A stretch of 64,000 nucleotides of DNA from Streptomyces sp. S465 (lineage in GTDB: Bacteria; Actinomycetota; Actinomycetes; Streptomycetales; Streptomycetaceae). Where the stretch lies: assembly GCF_026898115.1 (NCBI RefSeq), contig NZ_CP114036.1, positions 6,690,001 to 6,754,000 on the forward strand, written 5' to 3'. Positions 32,663 through 40,655 of this stretch are shown here, in pieces. Both the position numbers and the translations under genes were made by a program. Under the pieces are notes generated by a model that saw only the letters and a program-made list of their open reading frames with translations, did no database searches and was not told the DNA's origin. Positions within the stretch are counted from its first letter, which is position 1; the number at the start of each line of letters is the position of its first letter.

Positions 32663-33700
32663 ATGACGCTGCTGCGACTGGACGAGGTGACCGTGAGGTT
32701 CGGCCGGCGCGACGCGCTGGACGCCGTCGACCTGGAGGTCGCCGAACACGAGACGGTCTGTGTGCTGGGACCGAGCGGAAGCGGTAAGTCCACCATGCTG
32801 CGCGTGGTGGCCGGGCTCCAGCGAGCCGACGCCGGCCGGGTGTGGCTCGCCGGACGCGACCAGAGCGGGGTGCCCGTCCACCGGCGCGGAGTGGGGCTGA
32901 TGTTCCAGGACCACCAGCTGTTCCCGCAGCGGGACGTGGGCGGCAACGTCGCCTTCGGGCTGCGGATGCGCAAGGTGGGCCGCGCGGAGGCGGACCGCCG
33001 GGTCGCCGAGCTGCTGGAGCTGGTGGGGCTGCCGGGCGCGCAGCGCCGCCCCGTCGACTCGCTCTCCGGCGGTGAGCAGCAGCGGGTGGCGCTCGCCCGC
33101 GCGCTGGCCCCGCGGCCCAAGGTGCTGATGCTGGACGAGCCGCTGGGCCAGCTCGACCGGGGGTTGCGGGAGCGGCTGGTCGTCGAGCTGCGTGAGCTCT
33201 TCGAACGACTGGGCACCACCGTCCTCGCGGTCACCCACGACCAGGGGGAGGCGTTCGCGCTCGCGGACCGGGTCGTGGTGATGGAGAACGGCCGGATCGC
33301 CCAGACCGGCAGCCCGCTGGAGGTGTGGCAGCGGCCCGCCACCGAGTTCGTCGCCCGCTTCCTCGGCTTCGACAATGTGGTGGAGGCGGTCGTACGCGGC
33401 GAGACCGCCGAGACCCGCTGGGGCGAGCTGCCCGTTCCGCCCGGCTCCCGGCCGGGCCCCGGCAGGCTGCTGGTCCGCCCGGCCGGGGTGCGGCTGACGG
33501 ACCCCGGGGAGGGGCTGGCGTGCACCGTGGCGGCGCGCACCTTCCGCGGCGACCATGTGGCGCTCGTCCTGCGGCCCTCGGACCCGGCCGCGCCGCGTCT
33601 GGAGGCGTCCTGCCCCCTGAGGGACGCCCCGGAGGCGGGGACCCGGGTCGGGGCGGCCTTCGACCCGGCGGAGGTCGTGGTCCTGGACCCCGCGCCCTGA
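32663..33700 (+). CDS. thiQ: Thiamine ABC transporter ATP-binding protein
   Basis: A 345-residue ABC ATPase that powers ThiBP. Walker A is GPSGSGKST, the Q-loop is MFQDHQLFPQ, the signature is LSGGEQQRVALARAL, Walker B is VLMLDEPLGQLD and the switch histidine is in AVTHDQGEA. The C-terminal 110 residues resemble a TOBE-like regulatory domain. It starts directly after the thiP stop with no gap. No obvious terminator was found in the 115 nt that follow. Confidence 0.93.
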   Translation: MTLLRLDEVTVRFGRRDALDAVDLEVAEHETVCVLGPSGSGKSTMLRVVAGLQRADAGRVWLAGRDQSGVPVHRRGVGLMFQDHQLFPQRDVGGNVAFGLRMRKVGRAEADRRVAELLELVGLPGAQRRPVDSLSGGEQQRVALARALAPRPKVLMLDEPLGQLDRGLRERLVVELRELFERLGTTVLAVTHDQGEAFALADRVVVMENGRIAQTGSPLEVWQRPATEFVARFLGFDNVVEAVVRGETAETRWGELPVPPGSRPGPGRLLVRPAGVRLTDPGEGLACTVAARTFRGDHVALVLRPSDPAAPRLEASCPLRDAPEAGTRVGAAFDPAEVVVLDPAP

Positions 33701-33815
33701 CGCCGGGGCTCGGGACGCCGCGAGCGGCCCAGCCGGCCGGGCCCCCGGCACCGGGATCCGTGACGCCGGGACTTCTGCCTGCCGGGCTCCTGCGCCCAGG
33801 GCTGCTGACGTCGGC

Positions 33816-34913
33816 TCAGCCCAGCATCGAGACGAGCGCATCGGGGGCCTCGTCCACCGAGTCCACCAGCGCGATACGGGCCTTCATGGACCGTCCCTCG
33901 GCGAGCGCTTCGAGCAGCGGCCAGGTCGGCAGCCGCCGGGTCCAGTGGTCCCGGTCCACCAGCACCATCGGGGTCGGCTCACCGCGCGACTCGTAGTAGT
34001 TCGGCGTCGCGTTGTCGAAGATCTCCTGGACGGTGCCGGCGGCACCCGGCAGGAAGACCACGCCCGCGGTCGAGCGGGCCAGCAGCCCGTCCTCGCGGGT
34101 GGCGTTGGCGAAGTACTTGGCGATATGGGAGGCGAACGCGCTCGGCGGCTCGTGCCCGTAGAACCAGGTGGGGATGCCGACCGACGTCCCGCCGTCCGGC
34201 CAGCGCTCGCGCACCTCGAAGGCCGCCTCGGCCCACGCCCCGATGGACGGCCGGAAGGAGGGTGTCTTGCCGAGCAGTTCGAGCGCCTCGTCCAGCATCG
34301 CGTCCTCGTGCGGCGCCGCGTAGGCGCCCAGGTTCGCGGCCTCCATCGCGCCCGGCCCGCCGCCCGTCGCGACCGTGAGACCGGTCCGCGCCAGGGCCCG
34401 CCCGAGGCGTGCGGCGCCCGCGTACCCGCTGGTGCCGCGCTCCAGCGCGTGGCCGCCCATGACGCCCACCACCCGTGTCCCGACGAGGAGTTCGTCGAGC
34501 GCGTCGGAGATCGCGTCGTCGTGGATGGAGCGCAGCATCGAGGCGAAGATGTCGCCGTCCGTCTTGGTCCGCTGGAACCAGGCGTAGGCGAGCGCGTCCG
34601 GCGTCCGTGCGTAACCACGTTCCGCGAGACCCTCGAAGAGTTCCCCCGGCGAGTAGAGGGAGCCGCGGTACGGATCGAACGGCAGATTCGGCACCGGCGG
34701 GAACACCAGCGCACCTCCGGCCCGCACCTTCGCCGCCGCCTCGGATTCCATCGGGCAGCCGAGGAAGACCGCTTCGCTGGTGTCGGTGGAGAGGAGCGCG
34801 GCCGTACGACCCGTCAGGTCCACGGACTGGACCCGGAACCCGGCCAGGGTGCCGTGGGCGACGACCTGGTCGAACTCCTCGATGGACTCTATTTCCCGGT
34901 CTGGTTCCTGCAC
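33816..34913 (-). CDS. LOG-family-like Rossmann nucleotide-binding protein
   Basis: A 365-residue soluble protein. From about residue 145 it has a lysine decarboxylase-like/LOG fold (VVGVMGGHALERG, VATGGGPGAMEAANLGAYA, VFLPGAAGTVQEIFDN). In cytokinin-activating LOG enzymes the motif is PGGxGTxxE; here it reads PGAAGTVQE, so one glycine is replaced. An N-terminal part of about 140 residues is not found in small LOG proteins. The activity is therefore uncertain. GTG start, transcribed alone toward the end of thiQ. Confidence 0.7.
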   Translation of the reverse strand: MQEPDREIESIEEFDQVVAHGTLAGFRVQSVDLTGRTAALLSTDTSEAVFLGCPMESEAAAKVRAGGALVFPPVPNLPFDPYRGSLYSPGELFEGLAERGYARTPDALAYAWFQRTKTDGDIFASMLRSIHDDAISDALDELLVGTRVVGVMGGHALERGTSGYAGAARLGRALARTGLTVATGGGPGAMEAANLGAYAAPHEDAMLDEALELLGKTPSFRPSIGAWAEAAFEVRERWPDGGTSVGIPTWFYGHEPPSAFASHIAKYFANATREDGLLARSTAGVVFLPGAAGTVQEIFDNATPNYYESRGEPTPMVLVDRDHWTRRLPTWPLLEALAEGRSMKARIALVDSVDEAPDALVSMLG

Positions 34914-35012
34914 GCCGACATGCTAATCACACCGGAGGTGGGGGGCTGTGGATGGGGGGAACCGCGACCGGGCCGTCTGGCCGCACAATCCAGGTGTGAA
35001 CACCCGAGACCC

Positions 35013-36269
35013 TCAGCGGTGGAACGGCATCGCCGTCAGCTGCGCCACCACCCACACCAGCGGCGCCAGGAGCGCCAGCAGAGCCGTCGCGCGCAGCGCG
35101 GCAGCCCCGCGGAGCAGCCGGGCCGGGGCGCCGAGGCGCAGCAGGGCGGCTGTCGTCCGCTCGCGTGCGCTCCTCGCCTCCAGGGCCGCCGTCAGGGCCG
35201 TGGCCGCTGCGCACAGTGTGACCAGGGCCGCGCCCAGACCGGTGAGCGGGCCGAAGGCATGGGCTCCGGACGGCCCGGAGACCCTTCCGTACAGCTCCAG
35301 GACGGTGTACGCGGCGGAGGCCAGGGCGCACAGCACGCCGACCGGACGTCCGATCAGCCCGGCCTCCTGCTGGAGCACGCGCCCGGCCAGCAGCCGCAGC
35401 AGGCCCGGCCGCCCGACGGCCAGCAGCATGCCGCACAGATGGGTCAGACCGGGGCCGGCCAGCACCAGCCCGAGCGCCGCCAGCGCCCAGCCGCCCACCA
35501 CACCGGGCGGGTTGCCGCCGAGCTTGCCGGGTACGGCGAGCAGGGCGTCGGGGTGTGGGGGCGTGTCGCCGCTCGCGTACGCCTGGAGGGCGAGTCCGGC
35601 CGCGGTCAGCGCGATGCCCCAGGGAAGGCCGGAGGTGGCCTGGTGGGGCTGCGGCGCGACCGGCCCTGTCACGACGGTGGGCCGGGCCGGGGCCGCCGGG
35701 CGGCGGGTGCCGCGCGGTCCGCGGGCCGGCCGGTGCCCGGTCCGCGGCGGCCGGGGCCACAGCCCGGCCGCACACACCGCACCCACCAGCACGGGGACGA
35801 CGGCGATCAGGGTGACCGTGCCGACCGGCGGCAGCGGCCGCCCGCCGCCGAGCTGCCGGCTCGCCGCCCCGCTTCCGGCCCAGCTCAGCCAGGAGCCGCC
35901 GAGGTCGCCGCGCAGATGCAGAAAGGCCAGCAGCGCCAGCACACCGCCGAGTGCGCAGGCGGCCGTCATCGAGGCCGCCGCGAGCAGGGCCGAACGGGCC
36001 GGGCCGAGCCCGGCCGCGGTGAAACCGGGGCCCGGCCCGGTGCTGGGATCGGCGCGGGCCACGGCGACGGCCAGATGGACGGTCGCGGCCAGCGGCACGA
36101 CGCACCACAGCAGCCGCCCCACCGCGTCCCGCGAGTCGGCAGGGTGGCCCGAGGCGAACCCCAGGGCGCACAGCAGCAGAAAGCTCGCACCCGCCGCCGC
36201 GACGGTGACCAGCGACCGCCGCAGCAGCACCGACGGGCGGGCACCGCGGGCTAGGCGGAGGCTGAGCAC
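35013..36269 (-). CDS. ABC transporter membrane protein (FtsX/MacB-like permease)
   Basis: A 418-residue membrane protein with about 8-10 hydrophobic segments spread over the whole length. Arg/Pro-rich cytoplasmic stretches are at about 170-195, and the C-terminal half has ARERTTAALLRLGAPARLLRGAAALRA, an FtsX-like coupling loop. The GTG start overlaps the stop of the upstream ATPase gene by 19 nt, so the two form one exporter. The substrate is unknown. Confidence 0.75.
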   Translation of the reverse strand: MLSLRLARGARPSVLLRRSLVTVAAAGASFLLLCALGFASGHPADSRDAVGRLLWCVVPLAATVHLAVAVARADPSTGPGPGFTAAGLGPARSALLAAASMTAACALGGVLALLAFLHLRGDLGGSWLSWAGSGAASRQLGGGRPLPPVGTVTLIAVVPVLVGAVCAAGLWPRPPRTGHRPARGPRGTRRPAAPARPTVVTGPVAPQPHQATSGLPWGIALTAAGLALQAYASGDTPPHPDALLAVPGKLGGNPPGVVGGWALAALGLVLAGPGLTHLCGMLLAVGRPGLLRLLAGRVLQQEAGLIGRPVGVLCALASAAYTVLELYGRVSGPSGAHAFGPLTGLGAALVTLCAAATALTAALEARSARERTTAALLRLGAPARLLRGAAALRATALLALLAPLVWVVAQLTAMPFHR

Positions 36270-36985
36270 GCGGCCCTGCCTTCCGCCCCGGCGGGGTCCG
36301 GGTCCACCCGGCGGCCGTCGAGCAGGGCGACGGTGCGGTCGGCCAGGGTGGCCACCTCCGGCTCATGGGTCGCGAGGACGACGGTGACGCCCTGGGAGCG
36401 GGCGGCCGAGGTGAGGGCGCGCAGTACCTGGGCGCGGTCGGCCCGGTGCAGCGGTGCGGTGGGCTCGTCGGCGAAGAGCACACGGGGCCCGGCGGCCAGC
36501 GCACGGGCGATCGCCACCCGCTGGCGCTGCGACTGCAGCAGTGCGGCGGGCCGCACCCGGGCGCATTCGCCGACGTCGAGCCGGTCCAGCCACTCACAGG
36601 CGGCGCTCTTGGCGGCGCGCCGCCCGGTGCCGCGCAGCATCAGGGCGAGCGCGGCGTTCTCCCAGGCGGTGAGCTCGGGGACGAGCTGGGGTTCGGTGCC
36701 GATCCAGCCGAAGTGGTCACGCCGCAGCCGTTCGAGACCGAGCGGTGGGAGGGAGTACACGGGGGCCTCGTCGAACCACACCTCCCCGCTGTCCGGGACG
36801 AGCTGGCCCGCCAGACATCTGAGGAGGGTGGTCTTGCCGCAGCCGCGCGGACCGGTGACGGCGAGGATCTCACCCTCCCGGGCGCCGACGGAGACCCCGA
36901 AGAGGGCGGGCGAGCCTCCGTAGGCATACGACACGGTGCGTGCCGAGAGCACGTCGTCGTCCGGCGGAGCCACCATCCCGAGCAC
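36251..36985 (-). CDS. ABC transporter ATP-binding protein
   Basis: A 244-residue ATPase. Walker A GPRGCGKTT, Walker B VLFADEPTAPLH and the switch ATHEPEV are clear. The ABC signature, normally LSGGQ, reads LLQSQRQRVAIARAL, a strong deviation that may weaken ATP hydrolysis. The enzyme resembles the LolD/MacB type and pairs with the overlapping permease gene. A short hairpin (37011-37026) lies just upstream of its start. Confidence 0.85.
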   Translation of the reverse strand: MLGMVAPPDDDVLSARTVSYAYGGSPALFGVSVGAREGEILAVTGPRGCGKTTLLRCLAGQLVPDSGEVWFDEAPVYSLPPLGLERLRRDHFGWIGTEPQLVPELTAWENAALALMLRGTGRRAAKSAACEWLDRLDVGECARVRPAALLQSQRQRVAIARALAAGPRVLFADEPTAPLHRADRAQVLRALTSAARSQGVTVVLATHEPEVATLADRTVALLDGRRVDPDPAGAEGRAACSASA

Positions 36986-37070
36986 CTCGCCTTACCTGCG
37001 ATCGTCTCCTTCCCCCGGTTGGGGGAACGAGAGCGGAGCCAATGGGTCACTGGCACGGTAAGGACTCGGG

Positions 37071-37107
37071 TGGGGGCCCGCGCCCAGGCTCGGCGCGGGC
37101 GGCCCCC
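37071..37107 (-). terminator. Hairpin after TPP-enzyme gene
   Basis: A GC stem pairs 9 bp (37076-37084 with 37092-37100) plus 5 bp more (37071-37075 with 37103-37107) after a small bulge. It is 12 nt beyond the stop of the minus-strand TPP-dependent enzyme gene, separating it from the ABC genes. Confidence 0.55.
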
Positions 37108-37118
37108 ATTTCCTCCGA

Positions 37119-38801
37119 TCAGCCCTGATCGGGACCGGGACCGCCGGAGCGGCGGTTATCGGCGAGCCGGTCGAGGTGGGTGGGTGCGAACATCCGCAGC
37201 AGCGCGGGCAGCACCACCACCGACGGCCCGGGGGCCGCGAGCGCGTCGGCGAGGTTCGCGCGCAGCCGCTCGGGTGTGGTGCGCACCGCCGGGACGCCGA
37301 AGGACTCGGCGAGCGCGACGAAGTCCGGGCGGGCCAGCTCGGTGGCGGTCGCCTCGCCGAACGCGTCCGTCATGTACTCGCGCAGGATGCCGTAGCCGCC
37401 GTCGTCCACGATCAGCCAGGTGACGGGCAGTCGGTACTGGCGGGCGGTGGCGAGTTCGGCGATCGAGTACATCGCGCCGCCGTCGCCCGACACGGCCAGC
37501 ACCGGGCGGCCGCGGTCCGCGGCGGCGGCCCCGAGGGCGGCCGGGAAGCCGTAGCCGAGGCCGCCCGCGCCCTGTGCCGAGTGCAGGGCGCCCGTGCGCG
37601 GGTCGAAGGCGGACCAGGCCCAGTAGGCGAGGATCGTCATGTCCCAGAAGCTGGGGGAGTCATCCGGCAGGGCCTCCCGCACCGCGTCCAGCACCCGCCG
37701 TTCCAGCTCCAGGCCCTGCGCCTCGATCCGCTCGCGCACCCGGGCGAGCAGACCGGCCGCGGCCTCGGCCGCCGTGGACCGGGGGCGGGGTGTGACGGCC
37801 CCCACCAGGGCGGCCAGCGCCGCACGGGCGTCGGCGTGGATGCCGAGCGCGGGATGGTTGGACTCCAGCTTGCCGAGGTCGGCCTCGATCTGGACGAGGC
37901 GGCCGCGCGGGCGGAACGTGTGGTAGTTGGAGGAGAGTTCACCGAGCCCGGAGCCGATGACGAGCAGGACGTCGGCGTCCTCCAGGAACGCGGTGGTGTG
38001 CGCGTCCTCCAGCCAGGACTGGAGCGAGAGCGGATGGTCCCACGGGAAGGCGCCCTTGCCGCCGAAGGTCGTGGCCACGGGCGCGTCCAGTGCCTCGGCC
38101 AGCGCCAGCAGTTCCTGCCGCGCCCCGGCGCGCACCACGCCGCCCCCGGCCAGGATCACCGGACGCTCGGCGGCGCTCAGCAGCCTCGCGGCCTCCGCCG
38201 TCAGCTCGGGCCGGGGCGGCAGCGGACGGGGCGCGGCGTGCAGCGAGCTCACCGGCGGCACGGAGACCGGTGCGAGCAGCACGTCCTGCGGGATCTCCAG
38301 CCACACCGGTCCCGCGGGCGCCTCCAGCGCGGACGCCCAGGCGGCGGCGAGCGCGGAGGGGATCTGGGAGGCCGTACGGACCGGGTGGACGGATTTGACG
38401 ATGTCGCGGAACGACGCCTTCTGGTCGATGAGTTCATGGAGGTACCCCTTGCGCCCGCCGCCGAGCCCGGCGGTCGGCACCTGGCTGCCGATGGCCAGGA
38501 CGGGCGCGGACGCCGCCGCCGACTCCTGGAGCGCGGCGAGCGTCATCAGCGCCCCCGGCCCGGTGGACACCAGCAGCGGTGCGACCGATCCGGTGACGCG
38601 TGCGAAGGCGTCGGCGGCGAACCCCGCGTTGTTCTCCGTCCGCAGCCCCACATGGGCGAGCCCGGACCGCCGCAGCGCGTCGAACGCCCCGAGAGCGTGC
38701 TGTCCGGGCAGCCCGAACACGGTGCTCGCGCCGAGCGCGGTGAGGGACTCCACGACGAGATCGCCGCCGTGACGCGCGCGCTGTGCGGAGGGCGTGGGCA
38801 T
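37119..38801 (-). CDS. Thiamine pyrophosphate-dependent enzyme, acetolactate synthase-like
   Basis: A 560-residue enzyme with three domains: the PYR domain with the catalytic Glu in GLRTENNAGFAADAFAR (about residue 60), a central Rossmann domain, and the PP domain with the GDG motif VSGDGGAMYSIAEL. It belongs to the IlvB/2-oxoacid decarboxylase group. The context (aminotransferase, symporter, Lrp, aldehyde dehydrogenase) suggests decarboxylation of an amino-acid-derived 2-oxoacid, for example a 2-ketoarginine decarboxylase-like step; this is inference. True acetolactate synthase is less likely because no ilvN small subunit is nearby. AGAAAGG lies 8 nt before the ATG. Confidence 0.8.
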   Translation of the reverse strand: MPTPSAQRARHGGDLVVESLTALGASTVFGLPGQHALGAFDALRRSGLAHVGLRTENNAGFAADAFARVTGSVAPLLVSTGPGALMTLAALQESAAASAPVLAIGSQVPTAGLGGGRKGYLHELIDQKASFRDIVKSVHPVRTASQIPSALAAAWASALEAPAGPVWLEIPQDVLLAPVSVPPVSSLHAAPRPLPPRPELTAEAARLLSAAERPVILAGGGVVRAGARQELLALAEALDAPVATTFGGKGAFPWDHPLSLQSWLEDAHTTAFLEDADVLLVIGSGLGELSSNYHTFRPRGRLVQIEADLGKLESNHPALGIHADARAALAALVGAVTPRPRSTAAEAAAGLLARVRERIEAQGLELERRVLDAVREALPDDSPSFWDMTILAYWAWSAFDPRTGALHSAQGAGGLGYGFPAALGAAAADRGRPVLAVSGDGGAMYSIAELATARQYRLPVTWLIVDDGGYGILREYMTDAFGEATATELARPDFVALAESFGVPAVRTTPERLRANLADALAAPGPSVVVLPALLRMFAPTHLDRLADNRRSGGPGPDQG

Positions 38802-38820
38802 GCGGTGGTGCCTTTCTGCC

Positions 38821-38864
38821 GGGTCTTCGATCGGTCTCTGACGGGTCTTCGATCGGTCTCTGGT
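38821..38864. repeat. 22-bp tandem duplication upstream of TPP-enzyme gene
   Basis: Two tandem copies of a 22-bp unit (38821-38842 and 38843-38864), identical in the first 20 bp, then a partial third start (GGGTC at 38865). It lies in the 133-nt gap between the symporter and the TPP-enzyme gene, 19 nt from the start codon. Confidence 0.8.
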
Positions 38865-38934
38865 GGGTCGTACGGAAAGGGTGCGCATGGGGCCGTGTGG
38901 AGGGGTGCGCAAGGGGTGCGAGGCGAACGGGGCG

Positions 38935-40410
38935 TCAGGCGCCCGCGGTGGCCGGGCCGGTGGTCTCCGAGGCGGCGGCGGGCGGCTCACCGGCGAGGCG
39001 GCGGCGCCACACGTCGAGGATCGCCGCGTCGGTGGGCTTCGTGGCGAGGCTGACCGTCACATACGTCACCAGCGAGGCCAGCAGCCCCCCGTAGATGGGC
39101 TCGTTGGCGAGGACGCCCTGCCACGCCATCAGCGCGATGACCGTAAGGCCGCCGACGGCGACCGAGGCCAGCGCGCCCGCGCCCGTGCCGCGCTTCCACA
39201 GCAGCCCGCCCAGGATCGGCGTCAGCAACCCGCCGACCAGCACGTTGTAGGCGACGGTCAGCGCCTCGACGACGTCGTTGAGCGCGACGGAGATGCCGAT
39301 CACGGCGAGGCCCATGACGAGGATGAAGACGCGGTTGCCGCCGACCTCGTCCTGGGAGGTGCCGTTCGTACGGAGCGTACGTCCGCGCAGCCGGGCCCAG
39401 ACGTCGTTGTTCGCCACCGTCGCACAGGCGATGAGCGCACCCGAGGAGGTGGACATCACGGCCGACAGCGCGGCGGCCAGCACCAGCCCCTTCATCCCCA
39501 CCGGGAGGGCGTCCTCGACGATGGTCGCGAACGCGTCGTCCGGGGCGCCCAGCTCGGGGTACAGCACCTTCGCCGCCGTGCCGATGACCGCGCCCGCGAC
39601 CGCGTAGACCAGGCAGTACGTACCGGCCGCGGTGCCGCCGAGGCGGGCGACCCGGTCGTCGCGGGCGGTGAAGACCCGCTGCCAGATGTCCTGGCCGATC
39701 AGCATGCCGAAGGAGTAGATGAGCACATAGGTGAAGACGGTCCGGCCGCCGATGCCCATGGGGGAGAAATAGCCGTGGGGGAGTTCGGACCTCATCGCGG
39801 CGAAGCCGCCCGCCTTCACCACCGCGACCGGCAGCAGCAGGAGCAGCACGCCCACCGTCTTGACCACGAACTGCACCATGTCGGTGAGGGTGATCGACCA
39901 CATGCCGCCGAGCGTCGAGTAACAGACCACGATCGCCCCGCCGAGCACGATGGCGACGACCCGGTCCAGGCCGAAGATCACATCGAAGATGGTGGCGTAG
40001 GCGATGGTCGAGGTGACGGCCAGCATCAGGGTGTAGGCCCACATCACGATGCCCGATATCAGCCCGGAGGAGCCGCCGTAGCGCAGATCCAGCATCTGGC
40101 TGACGGTGTAGACCTTGAGGCGGGCGATGCGCGCCGAGAAGAACACCGACAGCGCCAGCAGCCCGAGGCCGATGGTGAGGACCATCCAGGCGCCGGAGAG
40201 CCCGTACTGATAGCCGAGCCCGACACCGCCGATGGTGGACGCGCCGCCGAGCACGATCGCGGCCATCGTCCCGGAGTACATGACCGGCCCCAGCCGCCGG
40301 CCCGCGACCAGGAAGTCGCTGGTGGAACCGGTGCGGCGCATCCCCCACCAGCCGAGCGCGAGCATGCCCGCGAGATAGACGACGATCACGGTGTAGTCGA
40401 CGGCGGTCAT
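38935..40410 (-). CDS. Sodium:solute symporter (SSS family)
   Basis: A 491-residue membrane transporter with about 13 hydrophobic segments. Family markers are DFLVAGRRLGPVMYSGTMAA and SALMSTSS-like AALSAVMSTSSGAL, the latter in the helix that forms the sodium site. The substrate is not evident. Location between an aminotransferase and a TPP enzyme, in the same direction, suggests an amino acid, polyamine or carboxylate. The C-terminal tail is cytoplasmic and Pro/Ala-rich. The upstream gap (40411-40655, 245 nt) is GC-rich, has three imperfect repeats near 40518-40575 and no gene. Confidence 0.88.
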   Translation of the reverse strand: MTAVDYTVIVVYLAGMLALGWWGMRRTGSTSDFLVAGRRLGPVMYSGTMAAIVLGGASTIGGVGLGYQYGLSGAWMVLTIGLGLLALSVFFSARIARLKVYTVSQMLDLRYGGSSGLISGIVMWAYTLMLAVTSTIAYATIFDVIFGLDRVVAIVLGGAIVVCYSTLGGMWSITLTDMVQFVVKTVGVLLLLLPVAVVKAGGFAAMRSELPHGYFSPMGIGGRTVFTYVLIYSFGMLIGQDIWQRVFTARDDRVARLGGTAAGTYCLVYAVAGAVIGTAAKVLYPELGAPDDAFATIVEDALPVGMKGLVLAAALSAVMSTSSGALIACATVANNDVWARLRGRTLRTNGTSQDEVGGNRVFILVMGLAVIGISVALNDVVEALTVAYNVLVGGLLTPILGGLLWKRGTGAGALASVAVGGLTVIALMAWQGVLANEPIYGGLLASLVTYVTVSLATKPTDAAILDVWRRRLAGEPPAAASETTGPATAGA

Positions 40411-40655
40411 GGCGGTGCTCCTCGGTCCGGCGGGGGGCGGGTGGCGGCCGGGGGAACGCGGACGCGCGGGAAGACCCTAGGTGTCGCCGGAGCGCCCGGG
40501 AAGGGCACGTTCCCCCCACTCCCGATCCCCCCGGCCCTCCACTCCCGATCCTTCCGGGCCCCCGCTCCTGATCCCCGGGAGGTACGAACCGTCCCCGCGC
40601 GGGGCCCGCCGTGTTGAACGACCGCGTCCCCGGGGAGCATGCGGGCGCGCGGGCG

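Noticed and set aside
30602..33841. Very long open frame on the minus strand opposite thiB-thiP-thiQ
   Set aside because: The opposite strand carries three complete transporter genes behind a TPP riboswitch; the antisense product is His/Gln/Gly-rich and has no motif.
38863..40617. Long plus-strand frame through the symporter gene
   Set aside because: Antisense to a convincing 13-helix symporter; the product is charged and low-complexity.
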